From Aquirufa beregesia (GTDB lineage: Bacteria > Bacteroidota > Bacteroidia > Cytophagales > Spirosomataceae): a DNA stretch of 64,000 bases. The notes under the pieces were generated by a model. The model did no database searches. It had not been told where the DNA came from and was given only the letters and a program-made list of their open reading frames with translations. Location: NCBI RefSeq assembly GCF_011090385.1, contig NZ_SEWW01000006.1:62001-126000 (forward strand), in the 5' to 3' direction. Numbering within the stretch: position 1 is the first letter of the stretch; each line of letters opens with the position of its first letter. Positions 28,889 through 36,698 of the stretch are shown here, in pieces. A program made the position numbers and the translations under genes.

Positions 28889-29256
28889 GACATTTCTGTT
28901 ATTTAAAGCGTCCTTTAAACAACAAAAACATCCTTTTAAAATGATTGAACCCAAAAAATTCATCATTCTGGATTAAAAGCGGTTAGGCATTCAAAAGAAC
29001 ACCTAGCTAATCATCAGCTAATCAGCCTTTGCTGATTTCCTGTTCCTTGTAATGCAAAATTGAGGATATTTAAAAGAAATCGTCTTGCGATATATCAAGA
29101 AATAAAATTGCGATAAATCAATTTTTAAAGGCTTATTCGGGATAAGCATTTCAAGAACAACTCCTTACACTCATAAGCCTCTAGATAATTTTATCCGCTT
29201 GTGGATAAAAAAAGGGGCAATCCATTGATTGCCCCTTTTCAATGTAATTATTTCCA
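28889..29256. other. 368-base convergent intergenic region with hairpins and direct repeats
   Basis: No credible ORF. Seen: hairpin AATCAGC/GCTGATT (29020-29037) that may end pdxJ; two near-identical 14-mers, TTGCGATATATCAA (29085-29098) and TTGCGATAAATCAA (29108-29121), 23 bases apart; a GCTTAT/ATAAGC hairpin (29131-29147); an 8-bp hairpin TTTTATCC/GGATAAAA (29189-29210) directly before the strong minus-strand terminator. The structure density could reflect a small RNA, but no promoter is clear. Confidence 0.45.
29210..29239 (-). terminator. Intrinsic terminator of the 29257 gene
   Basis: Arms AAAAGGGGCAATC and GATTGCCCCTTTT form a perfect 13-bp stem with a 4-base loop. Read on the minus strand it is followed by a run of T. 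Confidence 0.88.
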
Positions 29257-29871
29257 TTAATCTCTTTGACCTGTTAAAACCACAGCTCCACCAGCTACTG
29301 ATAATTTGATGGCAGCTACTTTCCCATCTGTTCTAGAGAAAATAACATCCGCATCATATCCTTGAATAGTTGCGGTAAACACATCTGCATCTTTAGAAGG
29401 TTTTAATTCAGCTGGCTCACCACCACCTGCATCAGAAGATAAAAATAGTTTGCCTTCTTTAGCTGCGATCAAAATTTTCTTAACATACTCATTTTCAGAC
29501 ATTTTGAATGAACCCGCAAATTCATCGCCTGCAGATTTAGTTACTTCTTTTTGACCAGCTAAAACTTGTCCTTGAGCATCAATTTTAATCACGCTCACTT
29601 GACCATTCACTCGTTCAAAAGTGATCGTTGCACCCATGCTTTCCATCAGAAATTCATCAGCTTTCTTACCTGCTGCTAATTCTGAATCTGGGAAACCTTC
29701 GGCAGACATAACTAATTTTCCATCTTTGGGAGTCAATTTAACTGACTTCACGTAAGGATTATCTTGTAATTTATAATTACCTGCATAATCTGTTACAGCT
29801 GTCTGCGCACTAGCTGTAAAAGCAAAAAATGCCAACGATAGCCCTGTGACAATATTTCTACATTTTTTCAT
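29257..29871 (-). CDS. Exported protein with two tandem homologous domains
   Basis: 204 residues with a signal peptide ending ASAQ near residue 23. The mature part is an internal duplication: about residues 27-107 and 116-204 align throughout (for example AGNYKLQDNPYVKSVKLTP against AGSFKMSENEYVKKILIAA, each followed by GKL and ending in VLAGQK or VLTGQRD). The repeats resemble the small beta-domain called DUF3471, but I would not assign a family firmly. It has its own well-formed promoter and terminator, so it is monocistronic. Function unknown. Confidence 0.8.
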   Translation of the reverse strand: MKKCRNIVTGLSLAFFAFTASAQTAVTDYAGNYKLQDNPYVKSVKLTPKDGKLVMSAEGFPDSELAAGKKADEFLMESMGATITFERVNGQVSVIKIDAQGQVLAGQKEVTKSAGDEFAGSFKMSENEYVKKILIAAKEGKLFLSSDAGGGEPAELKPSKDADVFTATIQGYDADVIFSRTDGKVAAIKLSVAGGAVVLTGQRD

Positions 29872-29896
29872 TGGGTGTTAATTTTGGTTTGTTTGA

Positions 29897-29926
29897 CAAA
29901 TCTAATAAAAAAATGATGCTTGCATA
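29897..29926 (-). promoter_or_regulatory. Promoter of the tandem-domain exported protein
   Basis: Minus strand TATG (one mismatch to TTTG, 29923-29926), an 18-base spacer, then TAGATTTG (29897-29904). The leader is about 20 bases. Confidence 0.55.
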
Positions 29927-29991
29927 ACTCATTTAAGCTTGAAATGACAAAAAAAAATATTAAAAATTTTATATCTATTGCGGATAAGCAT

Positions 29992-30021
29992 TTTGATTTA
30001 TAAAAGTTTTATTTACTTTTG
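29992..30021 (+). promoter_or_regulatory. Consensus promoter of the 30100 sigma factor
   Basis: TTTG (29992-29995), exactly 18 bases, TACTTTTG (30014-30021): a full match to the Bacteroidota -33/-7 pattern. The predicted leader is about 70 bases. Confidence 0.65.
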
Positions 30022-30050
30022 AATCGAAATCAATTCGCCAACCAAACAAT

Positions 30051-30071
30051 AGGAGACCCTGCATGAGATAA
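30051..30071 (+). promoter_or_regulatory. Two-codon upstream ORF with Shine-Dalgarno in sigma factor leader
   Basis: AGGAG (30051-30055), 7 bases, then ATG AGA TAA (30063-30071): a well-placed ribosome site on a Met-Arg-stop minigene 28 bases before the sigma factor ATG. Strong Shine-Dalgarno sites are uncommon in Bacteroidota, which makes it stand out. Function not shown. Confidence 0.4.
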
Positions 30072-30099
30072 AACTCTACGTTAACAATTTTGAATTTTT

Positions 30100-30699
30100 A
30101 TGATCAAAAATCAAGTTAACGATGCAGCGTTGGTATCAGCGTACATCCAAGGCGACGACCAAGCGTTTGAAACGTTGGTTAAAAGAAGCAAATCTAAAGT
30201 TTACACGACCCTCTATTTAATCGTAAAAGATCGCTACATAGCAGAAGATCTTTTACAGGAAACTTATATTAAAGCTATCGACGTATTGAAGTCGGGCCGC
30301 TACAATGAAGAGGGTAAATTTCTGCCTTGGGTAGTTAGAATAGCCCATAATTTAGCTATTGACTATTTCAGAAGAGACAAAAGGTATCCGACCATTGTCC
30401 TGGAAGATGGATCTAAAGTATTCAACAGTTTTGAATTTGCAGAAGATTCTGCGGAGGAGATACAATTAAAGGAGGATCAAATCGTTAATATCAGAGAATT
30501 AATAAAAAAACTGCCTGATGAACAACGAGAGGTCCTTGTGATGCGTCATTACGAAGAATTAAGTTTCCAAGAAATAGCGGCACAAACTCAAGTTAGCATC
30601 AATACGGCCTTAGGAAGAATGCGTTATGCATTGATCAACCTAAGAAAAATGCTAGAAAAACAAGAGAATGCCTATGACGCAAAACTTTACCCCAAATGA
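30100..30699 (+). CDS. ECF-type RNA polymerase sigma factor
   Basis: 199-residue sigma-70 family factor. Region 2: IVKDRYIAEDLLQETYIKA and KFLPWVVRIAHNLAIDYFRR. Region 4: LPDEQREVLVMRHYEELS, then FQEIAAQTQVSINTALGRM. A longer linker (about 95-130) separates the two. It has a consensus promoter and an unusual leader with a minigene. A small ORF overlaps its 3' end by 32 bases and may encode a functional partner. The regulon is unknown. Confidence 0.93.
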   Translation: MIKNQVNDAALVSAYIQGDDQAFETLVKRSKSKVYTTLYLIVKDRYIAEDLLQETYIKAIDVLKSGRYNEEGKFLPWVVRIAHNLAIDYFRRDKRYPTIVLEDGSKVFNSFEFAEDSAEEIQLKEDQIVNIRELIKKLPDEQREVLVMRHYEELSFQEIAAQTQVSINTALGRMRYALINLRKMLEKQENAYDAKLYPK

Positions 30700-30886
30700 C
30701 CTAGTCAAAACCCTTTATGAACCCCAGCCAGGGTTTTCAACCGTTTTAAGCTTGGAAGACCAATCGGAATTGGCTTCCCTCCAAAAGGTCAAATTGTCAT
30801 TAGACAATGCACTACTAGAACCTCCTAGTAGAACCATCGAGGCTATTTTAGCCTATTCAAAGCATCAAATGCCCATTCAATCCTAA
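30668..30886 (+). CDS. Small acidic protein overlapping the sigma factor gene
   Basis: 72 residues (or 70 from the second ATG at 30674). No family recognised. It overlaps the end of the sigma factor gene by 32 bases in another frame, as expected for translational coupling. The C-terminal part (PPSRTIEAILAYSK) is predicted helical and there is no membrane segment. It could be a small sigma-binding partner, but this rests on position only. A hairpin (30869-30897) spans its stop codon. Confidence 0.6.
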   Translation: MPMTQNFTPNDLVKTLYEPQPGFSTVLSLEDQSELASLQKVKLSLDNALLEPPSRTIEAILAYSKHQMPIQS

Positions 30887-30939
30887 TGGATGGGCATCCA
30901 AGCTTGAAATTTTTCTTACCTTTGTAGAAAGCAGTTTTC

Positions 30940-31590
30940 ATGCAAAGAAAAGAACGATTTCAAGCATTTGTAGACCATTTTTCCAGCTCTTTTCCAGAGG
31001 CAGAAACGGAATTACATTATAGCAATCCTTATGAATTGTTAGTCGCTGTGGTGCTGTCTGCACAATGTACAGACAAACGTATCAATCAAGTGACACCCGC
31101 TCTTTTCAAACGCTTCCCAAGCCCTAAAGAATTAGCAGAATCCAGCGTAGATGAAATATTCAGCTACATTCGGTCCGTATCTTATCCCAATAATAAAGCC
31201 AAACATCTATTAGGTTTGGGTCAAAAATTAATTGATTCCTTCCATGGGGAGGTTCCTGAATCTTTGGACGATTTACAAACTCTTCCAGGAGTAGGCAGAA
31301 AAACGGCCAATGTCATTGCTTCTGTTATATACAACCAACCTGCCATGGCAGTGGATACACATGTGTATCGAGTATCTAGAAGATTAGGCTTGGTCCCTCA
31401 AACGGCCACCACTCCATTAAAAGTGGAGCAAATACTAGTTAAAAACCTTCCTAACGAAGTGATAGCTCGGGCTCACCATTGGTTAATCTTACATGGCCGA
31501 TACATTTGTTTAGCTAGAAAACCCATGTGCTCTAGCTGCCAGATTTGTCATTTTTGTGCATACTTTGAAAAAAATGAGCCCAAAGCATGA
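30940..31590 (+). CDS. nth: Endonuclease III
   Basis: DNA glycosylase/AP lyase for oxidised pyrimidines. 216 residues; helix-hairpin-helix LPGVGRKTANV with catalytic Lys121, catalytic Asp139 in VDTHV, and a [4Fe-4S] site with spacing C190-x6-C197-x2-C200-x5-C206. A -7 element TACCTTTG lies at 30917-30924, giving a very short leader. The stop overlaps the pnuC ATG as ATGA. Confidence 0.97.
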   Translation: MQRKERFQAFVDHFSSSFPEAETELHYSNPYELLVAVVLSAQCTDKRINQVTPALFKRFPSPKELAESSVDEIFSYIRSVSYPNNKAKHLLGLGQKLIDSFHGEVPESLDDLQTLPGVGRKTANVIASVIYNQPAMAVDTHVYRVSRRLGLVPQTATTPLKVEQILVKNLPNEVIARAHHWLILHGRYICLARKPMCSSCQICHFCAYFEKNEPKA

Positions 31591-32159
31591 TCATTCAATG
31601 GATTCAAGATAACATCTGGGAGTTTAGTGGTATTATTTGCTCCATATTAGGAGTCTACTTTTCCATCCAACAGCATTTGGCCGCCTGGATTTGGAACATC
31701 CTGGGATCGCTACTATTTGGCATACTATTTTACCAACATGGTTTGTATTCCGATATGGAATTACAAGGATTTTTTATTGCCATGGGGCTATATGGTTTTT
31801 ACCAATGGAGAAAAGAAGATAGCCATTGGAAGGCTGAAAAAAGCAGCACTCCCTTGCTCATTTGGGGAATCCTATTTTCTTTAAGCTATGGTATGGTAGT
31901 CGGATTCCTACATACACGATTAACCCATTGGGTTTCTTTTGCTTATTTGGATGCCACCTTAACAGGGCTTAGTATTTTTGGAACCTGGTTAGCGATTAAC
32001 AAAAAAATAGAGAATTGGATTCTTTGGATCATCATTGACATCATCTATGTGCTGATGTATATTCAGAAAGAACTTTGGGGAACCAGCTTGCTCTATACAC
32101 TGTTTATCTTTCTGGCTATCAGAGGACTATATCAATGGAAAAATAGTCTCAGGTCTTAA
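31587..32159 (+). CDS. pnuC: PnuC family nucleoside-type vitamin transporter
   Basis: Inner-membrane protein of 190 residues with about seven membrane helices. Characteristic PnuC blocks: GVYFSIQQHLAAWIWNILGS, YLDATLTGLSIFGTWL, and NWILWIIIDIIYVLMYIQK. PnuC takes up nicotinamide riboside; close relatives carry thiamine or riboflavin, and the substrate cannot be set here. No riboswitch is visible. It is coupled to nth by a 4-base overlap. Confidence 0.9.
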   Translation: MIIQWIQDNIWEFSGIICSILGVYFSIQQHLAAWIWNILGSLLFGILFYQHGLYSDMELQGFFIAMGLYGFYQWRKEDSHWKAEKSSTPLLIWGILFSLSYGMVVGFLHTRLTHWVSFAYLDATLTGLSIFGTWLAINKKIENWILWIIIDIIYVLMYIQKELWGTSLLYTLFIFLAIRGLYQWKNSLRS

Positions 32160-32186
32160 AAATTTAAATTCAATTTTATGTAATAA

Positions 32187-32218
32187 TTATCTATTTCAAT
32201 TAGATAAATTTATATTTG
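32187..32218 (+). promoter_or_regulatory. Promoter with inverted repeat ahead of the DksA-like gene
   Basis: -7 element TATATTTG (32211-32218), preceded in the -33 area by a 7-bp inverted repeat TTATCTA (32187-32193) / TAGATAA (32201-32207). The leader to the ATG at 32316 is about 90 bases. Confidence 0.45.
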
Positions 32219-32315
32219 TGCTACCATTATAAGAAACGAAACTAAATCACTGATTAACAAATACTTGCAAGAGCAAAATATTTATTCAACATTCAGATTA
32301 AGCATTATTTAGAAC

Positions 32316-32699
32316 ATGGGAAACGAAGAAAAGCAAAGGTATTCAGCAGAAGAATTAAAGGAGTTTGAAGATATTATTCTTAAAAAACTAGAAGAAACAA
32401 AAGCCGAGTTAACGTATTTGAGAGAAACCTTGAGTAAAAAAAATGATCCGGGTACAGACGATACTGCAGGGAATTCCAAAGTAATGGAAGACGGTGCAGA
32501 TACGGCTGAAAAAGAAAACATGAACCAACTGGCAGTTCGCCAACAGAAGTTTGCAGGTAACCTAGAAAAAGCGCTTATGCGAATTAAGAATGGTACCTAC
32601 GGTGTTTGTGTAGAAAGTGGCAAATTGATTTCCAAAGAGAGATTGCGTTTAGTTCCTCACACGCAACATTCGATTGAAGCTAAACTTAAACAAAAGTAA
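32316..32699 (+). CDS. TraR/DksA-family protein lacking the zinc finger
   Basis: 127-residue coiled-coil protein of the DksA/TraR type, which binds the RNA polymerase secondary channel and alters initiation. The N-terminal coiled coil (about 10-85) has an acidic turn (GTDDTAGNSKVMEDGADT). The C-terminal zinc-finger region YGVCVESGKLISKERL keeps one Cys only, so zinc binding is lost, as in many Bacteroidota members. It is first of a tight three-gene unit; the next ATG directly follows its stop. Confidence 0.88.
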   Translation: MGNEEKQRYSAEELKEFEDIILKKLEETKAELTYLRETLSKKNDPGTDDTAGNSKVMEDGADTAEKENMNQLAVRQQKFAGNLEKALMRIKNGTYGVCVESGKLISKERLRLVPHTQHSIEAKLKQK

Positions 32700-33050
32700 A
32701 TGGGATTTTTCGATAACAATAGGTTAATCGATCTCTTGAGTAATTACCTCAAGACTCAATTCGAATTGGTAAAGTTAGACATCCAAGAACGAATCGAAGA
32801 ACTATTGACTCGAATATTTACTTTTTTCTTAACTGCGTTTGCTGTCTTAATTACCTTGTTTTTTGCCTTGATGGGCTTGGCTAACTTTTTAAATGAATGG
32901 TTAAAAAGCGCTTATTTAGGCTATCTGATCGTGGCTGGATTCAGCACCATTGTCAGTTTAATCCTACTGAGTAATCTCAAAAAACAAGGTAAGAAAGAAG
33001 AAGTAGAAGAAATTGATACCCAAGAAACTGAAGAAGAGATCCAATCATGA
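32700..33050 (+). CDS. Holin-like small membrane protein (phage holin superfamily-like)
   Basis: 116 residues: an amphipathic N-terminal helix (LIDLLSNYLKTQFELVKLDIQ), two membrane segments (about 43-63 and 72-90), then a highly acidic tail. The pattern matches chromosomal proteins annotated as Actinobacteria-type phage holin family members; lysis activity should not be assumed. It begins right after the DksA-like stop and overlaps the next gene by 4 bases (ATGA). Confidence 0.75.
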   Translation: MGFFDNNRLIDLLSNYLKTQFELVKLDIQERIEELLTRIFTFFLTAFAVLITLFFALMGLANFLNEWLKSAYLGYLIVAGFSTIVSLILLSNLKKQGKKEEVEEIDTQETEEEIQS

Positions 33051-33388
33051 ACCGAGCAAAAAGCAAGAAAGAAGATTTAATCGCCCAAGCAGAGATCTAT
33101 GAAAAAGAACTTTCAGAAGAGGTGGGTGAAATTAAACAACAAATCAAAGAAAAAGGAAGCCAGGCCTTACTTATAGGTGGCATCTTAGTGGGTTCCTACT
33201 TGCTGTATTCCCTGTTATCTGGCTCTGACAAAAAGACAAAATCAGAAGCTAAAGAAGGAGGTTCATTCATTAGTGGGGCCATTAAATCCTATGCCATAGC
33301 TTTAGCACTTTCTTTAGCAAAAGATAAATTAGTTGAATTTCTTCAGCAACTAGAAGAAAATAATCAAGAAGTTACATCTGAAAAATAA
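33047..33388 (+). CDS. Small membrane protein, hypothetical
   Basis: 113 residues. A charged coiled N-terminus (about 5-38) leads into one clear membrane helix (ALLIGGILVGSYLLYSLL), then a Gly/Lys linker, a second, weaker hydrophobic stretch (AIKSYAIALALSLA) and an acidic tail. The layout resembles small stress-related membrane proteins that sit beside holin-like genes in this phylum. It is coupled to the upstream gene. Function unknown. Confidence 0.7.
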   Translation: MNRAKSKKEDLIAQAEIYEKELSEEVGEIKQQIKEKGSQALLIGGILVGSYLLYSLLSGSDKKTKSEAKEGGSFISGAIKSYAIALALSLAKDKLVEFLQQLEENNQEVTSEK

Positions 33389-33449
33389 GGCTAAAGTGTA
33401 ATTTAGTTTAGTATATCTTATGTAACGATTTGTAAAGATTTGACACTTA

Positions 33450-33483
33450 GATTTGACAACTTTTAAAAAGTTGTCAAATCTTT
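33450..33483. terminator. Bidirectional hairpin between convergent genes
   Basis: GATTTGACAACTT (33450-33462), 5-base loop, AAGTTGTCAAATC (33468-33480): a perfect 13-bp stem followed by TTT. It lies between the small membrane protein and prfB. Confidence 0.75.
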
Positions 33484-33518
33484 CCGAATCCAACCGAAAT
33501 CAGATCAAAATCTAATAT

Positions 33519-34593
33519 TCAATTCCCCATCAAATACGCTTTAATAAAGTCATTGATTTCTCCGTCAAGTACAGCATCCGTATTGGAGGTTTGGTGATTA
33601 GTACGATGATCCTTCACCCTTCTATCATCCAACACATAACTTCGGATCTGGGAACCCCATTCGATTTTTTTCTTACCTGCTTCCACTTCAGCTCTTGCCG
33701 CATTTCGCTTATCAATCTCAATTTGATATAATTTCGATTTCAATAAACGTAAGGCCACTTCCTTATTTTGTAATTGCGACCTCTCTTGCTGACAGGCTAT
33801 AATAATACCAGACGGTCGGTGAGTTAAACGCACAGCCGTTTCTACCTTATTTACATTTTGCCCACCTGCTCCACCAGAACGAAACGTATCCCAATCAATA
33901 TCTGCTGGATTGACATCAATCTCAATAGAATCATCGGCTAGTGGGTAAACATACACAGAGGCAAAAGAGGTATGTCGACGAGCATTTGAATCAAAAGGTG
34001 AAATACGGACTAAACGGTGAACCCCATTTTCAGACCTTAAATTTCCGTAAGCAAATTCTCCTTCGATTTCTATAGTTACCGATTTTAAACCTGCCACATC
34101 GCCATCATTAGAATCCACCAATCGAACTTTAAATCCATTCTTTTCTGCCCACATGGTATACATACGTAACAACATGCTGGCCCAATCTTGCGATTCGGTC
34201 CCACCGGCTCCCGCATTGATTTCTAAGACAGCGCTCATTTGATCACCTTCTTCCGACATCATCTTACGAAACTCCAAAGCTTCCAGCTTTTCCTCTAATT
34301 TGGCCCCCTCCTGATCAACCTCCATCTCAGATGCATCGCCTGACTCATAAAACTCCCAAATGGTTTCTAAATCTTCCATGGAAGTATTGAGTTTGTCGAA
34401 GCCTTCCGTCCAAAATTTCAAGCCCCGCATTTCACGCATAGTGCTTTCTGCTTTTTCAGGATTATTCCAAAACTCGGGATCCAGGGTCACTGTTTCCAAT
34501 TCGGAAATCAAATATTTTTTGTGATCGTAGTCAAAGATACCTCCTTAAAGCCTCTATTCTGGCTTTCAGGTCATTGAACCTGTCTTTTGTCAT
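33519..34593 (-). CDS. prfB: Peptide chain release factor 2 with programmed +1 frameshift
   Basis: RF2 ends translation at UGA and UAA. The gene is split: ATG at 34593 reads 20 codons ([20 protein letters not shown]) to an in-frame TGA at 34533-34531, and the rest lies in the +1 frame (34532 to 33519). Slipping at CTT-T-GAC continues as [15 protein letters not shown], giving about 357 residues, the normal RF2 length. The downstream frame alone has no good start; its first candidate is a TTG inside conserved sequence. The SPF codon-recognition motif ([12 protein letters not shown]) and the GGQ motif ([12 protein letters not shown]) are intact. A -7 element TATATTTG lies at 34616-34623 on the minus strand. 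Confidence 0.96.
34531..34545 (-). promoter_or_regulatory. prfB programmed frameshift site
   Basis: Minus strand AGGAGG TAT CTT TGA followed by C: an internal Shine-Dalgarno-like stimulator (34545-34540), slippery CTT-T and in-frame TGA, the same spacing as the E. coli autoregulatory site. When RF2 is scarce, slow UGA recognition allows the +1 shift. Confidence 0.95.
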
Positions 34594-34673
34594 ACCTAAA
34601 TGTGTAATTAAGCTACAAATATACCCGCTTTTGTGCTAAATTGCGGACAAATTCATTTAATTCAAGCAATACA

Positions 34674-36068
34674 ATGGCGCAACAATACGATTTAATCGTG
34701 GTAGGATCAGGCCCGGGAGGGTATGTAGCCGCGATACGAGCTTCTCAATTAGGCTTAAAATGTGCAGTCGTGGAAAAAGAATCTCTAGGCGGAATCTGTC
34801 TAAACTGGGGTTGTATACCCACGAAAGCTCTTTTAAAATCTGCTCAAGTTTTTGAATACATCAAACATGCCGCTGATTATGGAATTACGGTAAAAGGAGC
34901 CGAAGCGGATTTTACTGCGGTGATTCAGCGCTCACGCGGAGTTGCAGATAGCATGAGTAAAGGAGTTCAGTTTTTGATGAAAAAAAACAAAATCGATGTG
35001 ATCATGGGTTTTGGAAAAATCAAGCCTGGAAAGAAAGTAGAAGTAACTGATGCGGAAGGAAAGTCGACAACCTACGAAGCAAAAAATGTTATGATTGCTA
35101 CAGGGGCACGCGCTAGAGCCTTGCCTAACATTCCGATTGACGGTGAAAAAGTAATCGAATACCGCAAAGCGATGAGCCTAAGTAAAAGACCTGACTCTAT
35201 GGTGATCATTGGATCTGGAGCTATTGGGGTTGAATTTGCTTATGTATATGCCGCGATGGGAACAAAAGTTACCATCGTAGAATTCCTTCCTAACGTCGTT
35301 CCTGTGGAAGATGAGGATGTATCAAAAGAATTAGCTAAGCAATACAAAAAAATGGGCATCGATATCTTGACCAATTCAAGTGTGGAGAAAGTAGATACCA
35401 AAGGAAAAGGATGCAAAGTATCCATTAAAACCCCAACAAGCAATCAAGAAATTGAATGTGATATCGTGTTATCTGCGGCAGGCGTTATCGCTAACTTAGA
35501 AAATATAGGGTTAGAAGAAGTAGGTATCATTGTGGATAAAGGTAAAATCCCAGTGAATGCATGGTATGAAACCAACATGCCAGGCTATTTTGCCATTGGT
35601 GATGTGACTCCTGGACCAGCTTTAGCACACGTAGCTTCTGCAGAAGGCATTATCTGCGTAGAAAAAATCGCAGGTCATAAAACAGAAGCCTTAGATTATA
35701 CCAATATCCCTGGATGTACCTATTGTACTCCAGAGATTGCTTCAGTAGGTATGACAGAAAAGAAAGCGAGAGAAGCTGGATACGACATTAAAGTAGGAAA
35801 ATTCCCATTTGTCGCATCAGGAAAAGCCACCGCTGCTGGTGCTCGCGATGGCTTTGTCAAAGTAATCTATGATGCTAAATACGGCGAATTACTTGGTGCT
35901 CACATGATAGGTTACAACGTAACAGAAATGATTGCGGAAGCGGTTGTCGTACGTAAACTAGAGAGTACTGCTTATGAAATCATGAAGTCAGTACACCCTC
36001 ACCCGACCATTTCTGAAGCATTTAAAGGTGCAACAGAAGCGGCCTATGGTGAAGCAGTAGATTTATAG
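34674..36068 (+). CDS. lpdA: Dihydrolipoyl dehydrogenase
   Basis: E3 flavoprotein of 2-oxoacid dehydrogenase complexes that reoxidises dihydrolipoamide with NAD+. From the ATG at 34674 it is 464 residues; the TTG at 34641 adds nothing conserved. FAD fold LIVVGSGPGGYVAA, redox disulfide in GGICLNWGCIPTK, NAD fold VIIGSGAIGVEFA, and the C-terminal catalytic His-Glu in HPHPTISEAF are all present. No E1 or E2 gene is adjacent. Its stop overlaps the convergent DUF1080 gene by 6 bases. Confidence 0.97.
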   Translation: MAQQYDLIVVGSGPGGYVAAIRASQLGLKCAVVEKESLGGICLNWGCIPTKALLKSAQVFEYIKHAADYGITVKGAEADFTAVIQRSRGVADSMSKGVQFLMKKNKIDVIMGFGKIKPGKKVEVTDAEGKSTTYEAKNVMIATGARARALPNIPIDGEKVIEYRKAMSLSKRPDSMVIIGSGAIGVEFAYVYAAMGTKVTIVEFLPNVVPVEDEDVSKELAKQYKKMGIDILTNSSVEKVDTKGKGCKVSIKTPTSNQEIECDIVLSAAGVIANLENIGLEEVGIIVDKGKIPVNAWYETNMPGYFAIGDVTPGPALAHVASAEGIICVEKIAGHKTEALDYTNIPGCTYCTPEIASVGMTEKKAREAGYDIKVGKFPFVASGKATAAGARDGFVKVIYDAKYGELLGAHMIGYNVTEMIAEAVVVRKLESTAYEIMKSVHPHPTISEAFKGATEAAYGEAVDL

Positions 36069-36695
36069 AAGTCGAACTTTAATCGACTTATACATTACTT
36101 TAGATTTGGGATCATGTGCTTGTATAGCGATGGTCCCATTTTTTATTAGTCTCAACTCCTGACCCTTATTTCTTAAAGGGCTAGCTGGCTGGGTATAATC
36201 CACTACGGTGATTCCATTGATTTTAGTCACGATACGATTTCCTTTTACCGTAACCACCATGTCATACCATTCATTATCCTTCACATAGACTTCGGCTACG
36301 TCTACCACATTGTACAAACTAGCGGATCTTCTCCAATCTGTATGGGAATTGTTTACCTGAATCTCATATCCTTGCTTTGGCCAGTCACCAGTCAAAAAAT
36401 CGGTGTGCACATACAGCCCTGAGTTCGCTCCTGGAAATGTCATGATACGAGCTTGAACTTCAAAATCTTTAAAATCATGGTTATTAAACGCTCCATCGTA
36501 ATACAAATGGGCGCGTTGTCCTTCCACCACTAAATTTCCATCTTCTACTCGAAAAGATTCCGGTCTTTCACTGGCCTTCCAGCCGTCTAAGGTTTTACCA
36601 TCAAATAATTCAACCCATTTCCCTTTTTGAGAGAATCCTACTGAACTAGCCAAAAGGCCTAGCATCACTGTCAATACAATCTTTTTCATGTTCAT
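36063..36695 (-). CDS. DUF1080 / 3-keto-glycoside hydrolase-like secreted protein
   Basis: 210-residue exported beta-sandwich protein of the DUF1080 (3-keto-disaccharide hydrolase) family. Signal peptide about 1-22. Conserved WVELFDGKTLDGWKAS near 27-42, SGLYVHTDF near 92-100, and GYEIQVNN near 109-116. Family members cleave 3-keto-glycosides made by an oxidoreductase. It follows a Tat-exported Gfo/Idh/MocA oxidoreductase by 3 bases, fitting a two-step keto-glycoside pathway; the substrate is unknown. Confidence 0.88.
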   Translation of the reverse strand: MNMKKIVLTVMLGLLASSVGFSQKGKWVELFDGKTLDGWKASERPESFRVEDGNLVVEGQRAHLYYDGAFNNHDFKDFEVQARIMTFPGANSGLYVHTDFLTGDWPKQGYEIQVNNSHTDWRRSASLYNVVDVAEVYVKDNEWYDMVVTVKGNRIVTKINGITVVDYTQPASPLRNKGQELRLIKNGTIAIQAHDPKSKVMYKSIKVRLL

Positions 36696-36698
36696 CTT

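Noticed and set aside
32700-33050. Prophage remnant suggested by the holin-like gene
   Set aside because: No integrase, capsid, lysin or attachment repeats nearby; the gene is coupled to chromosomal genes.
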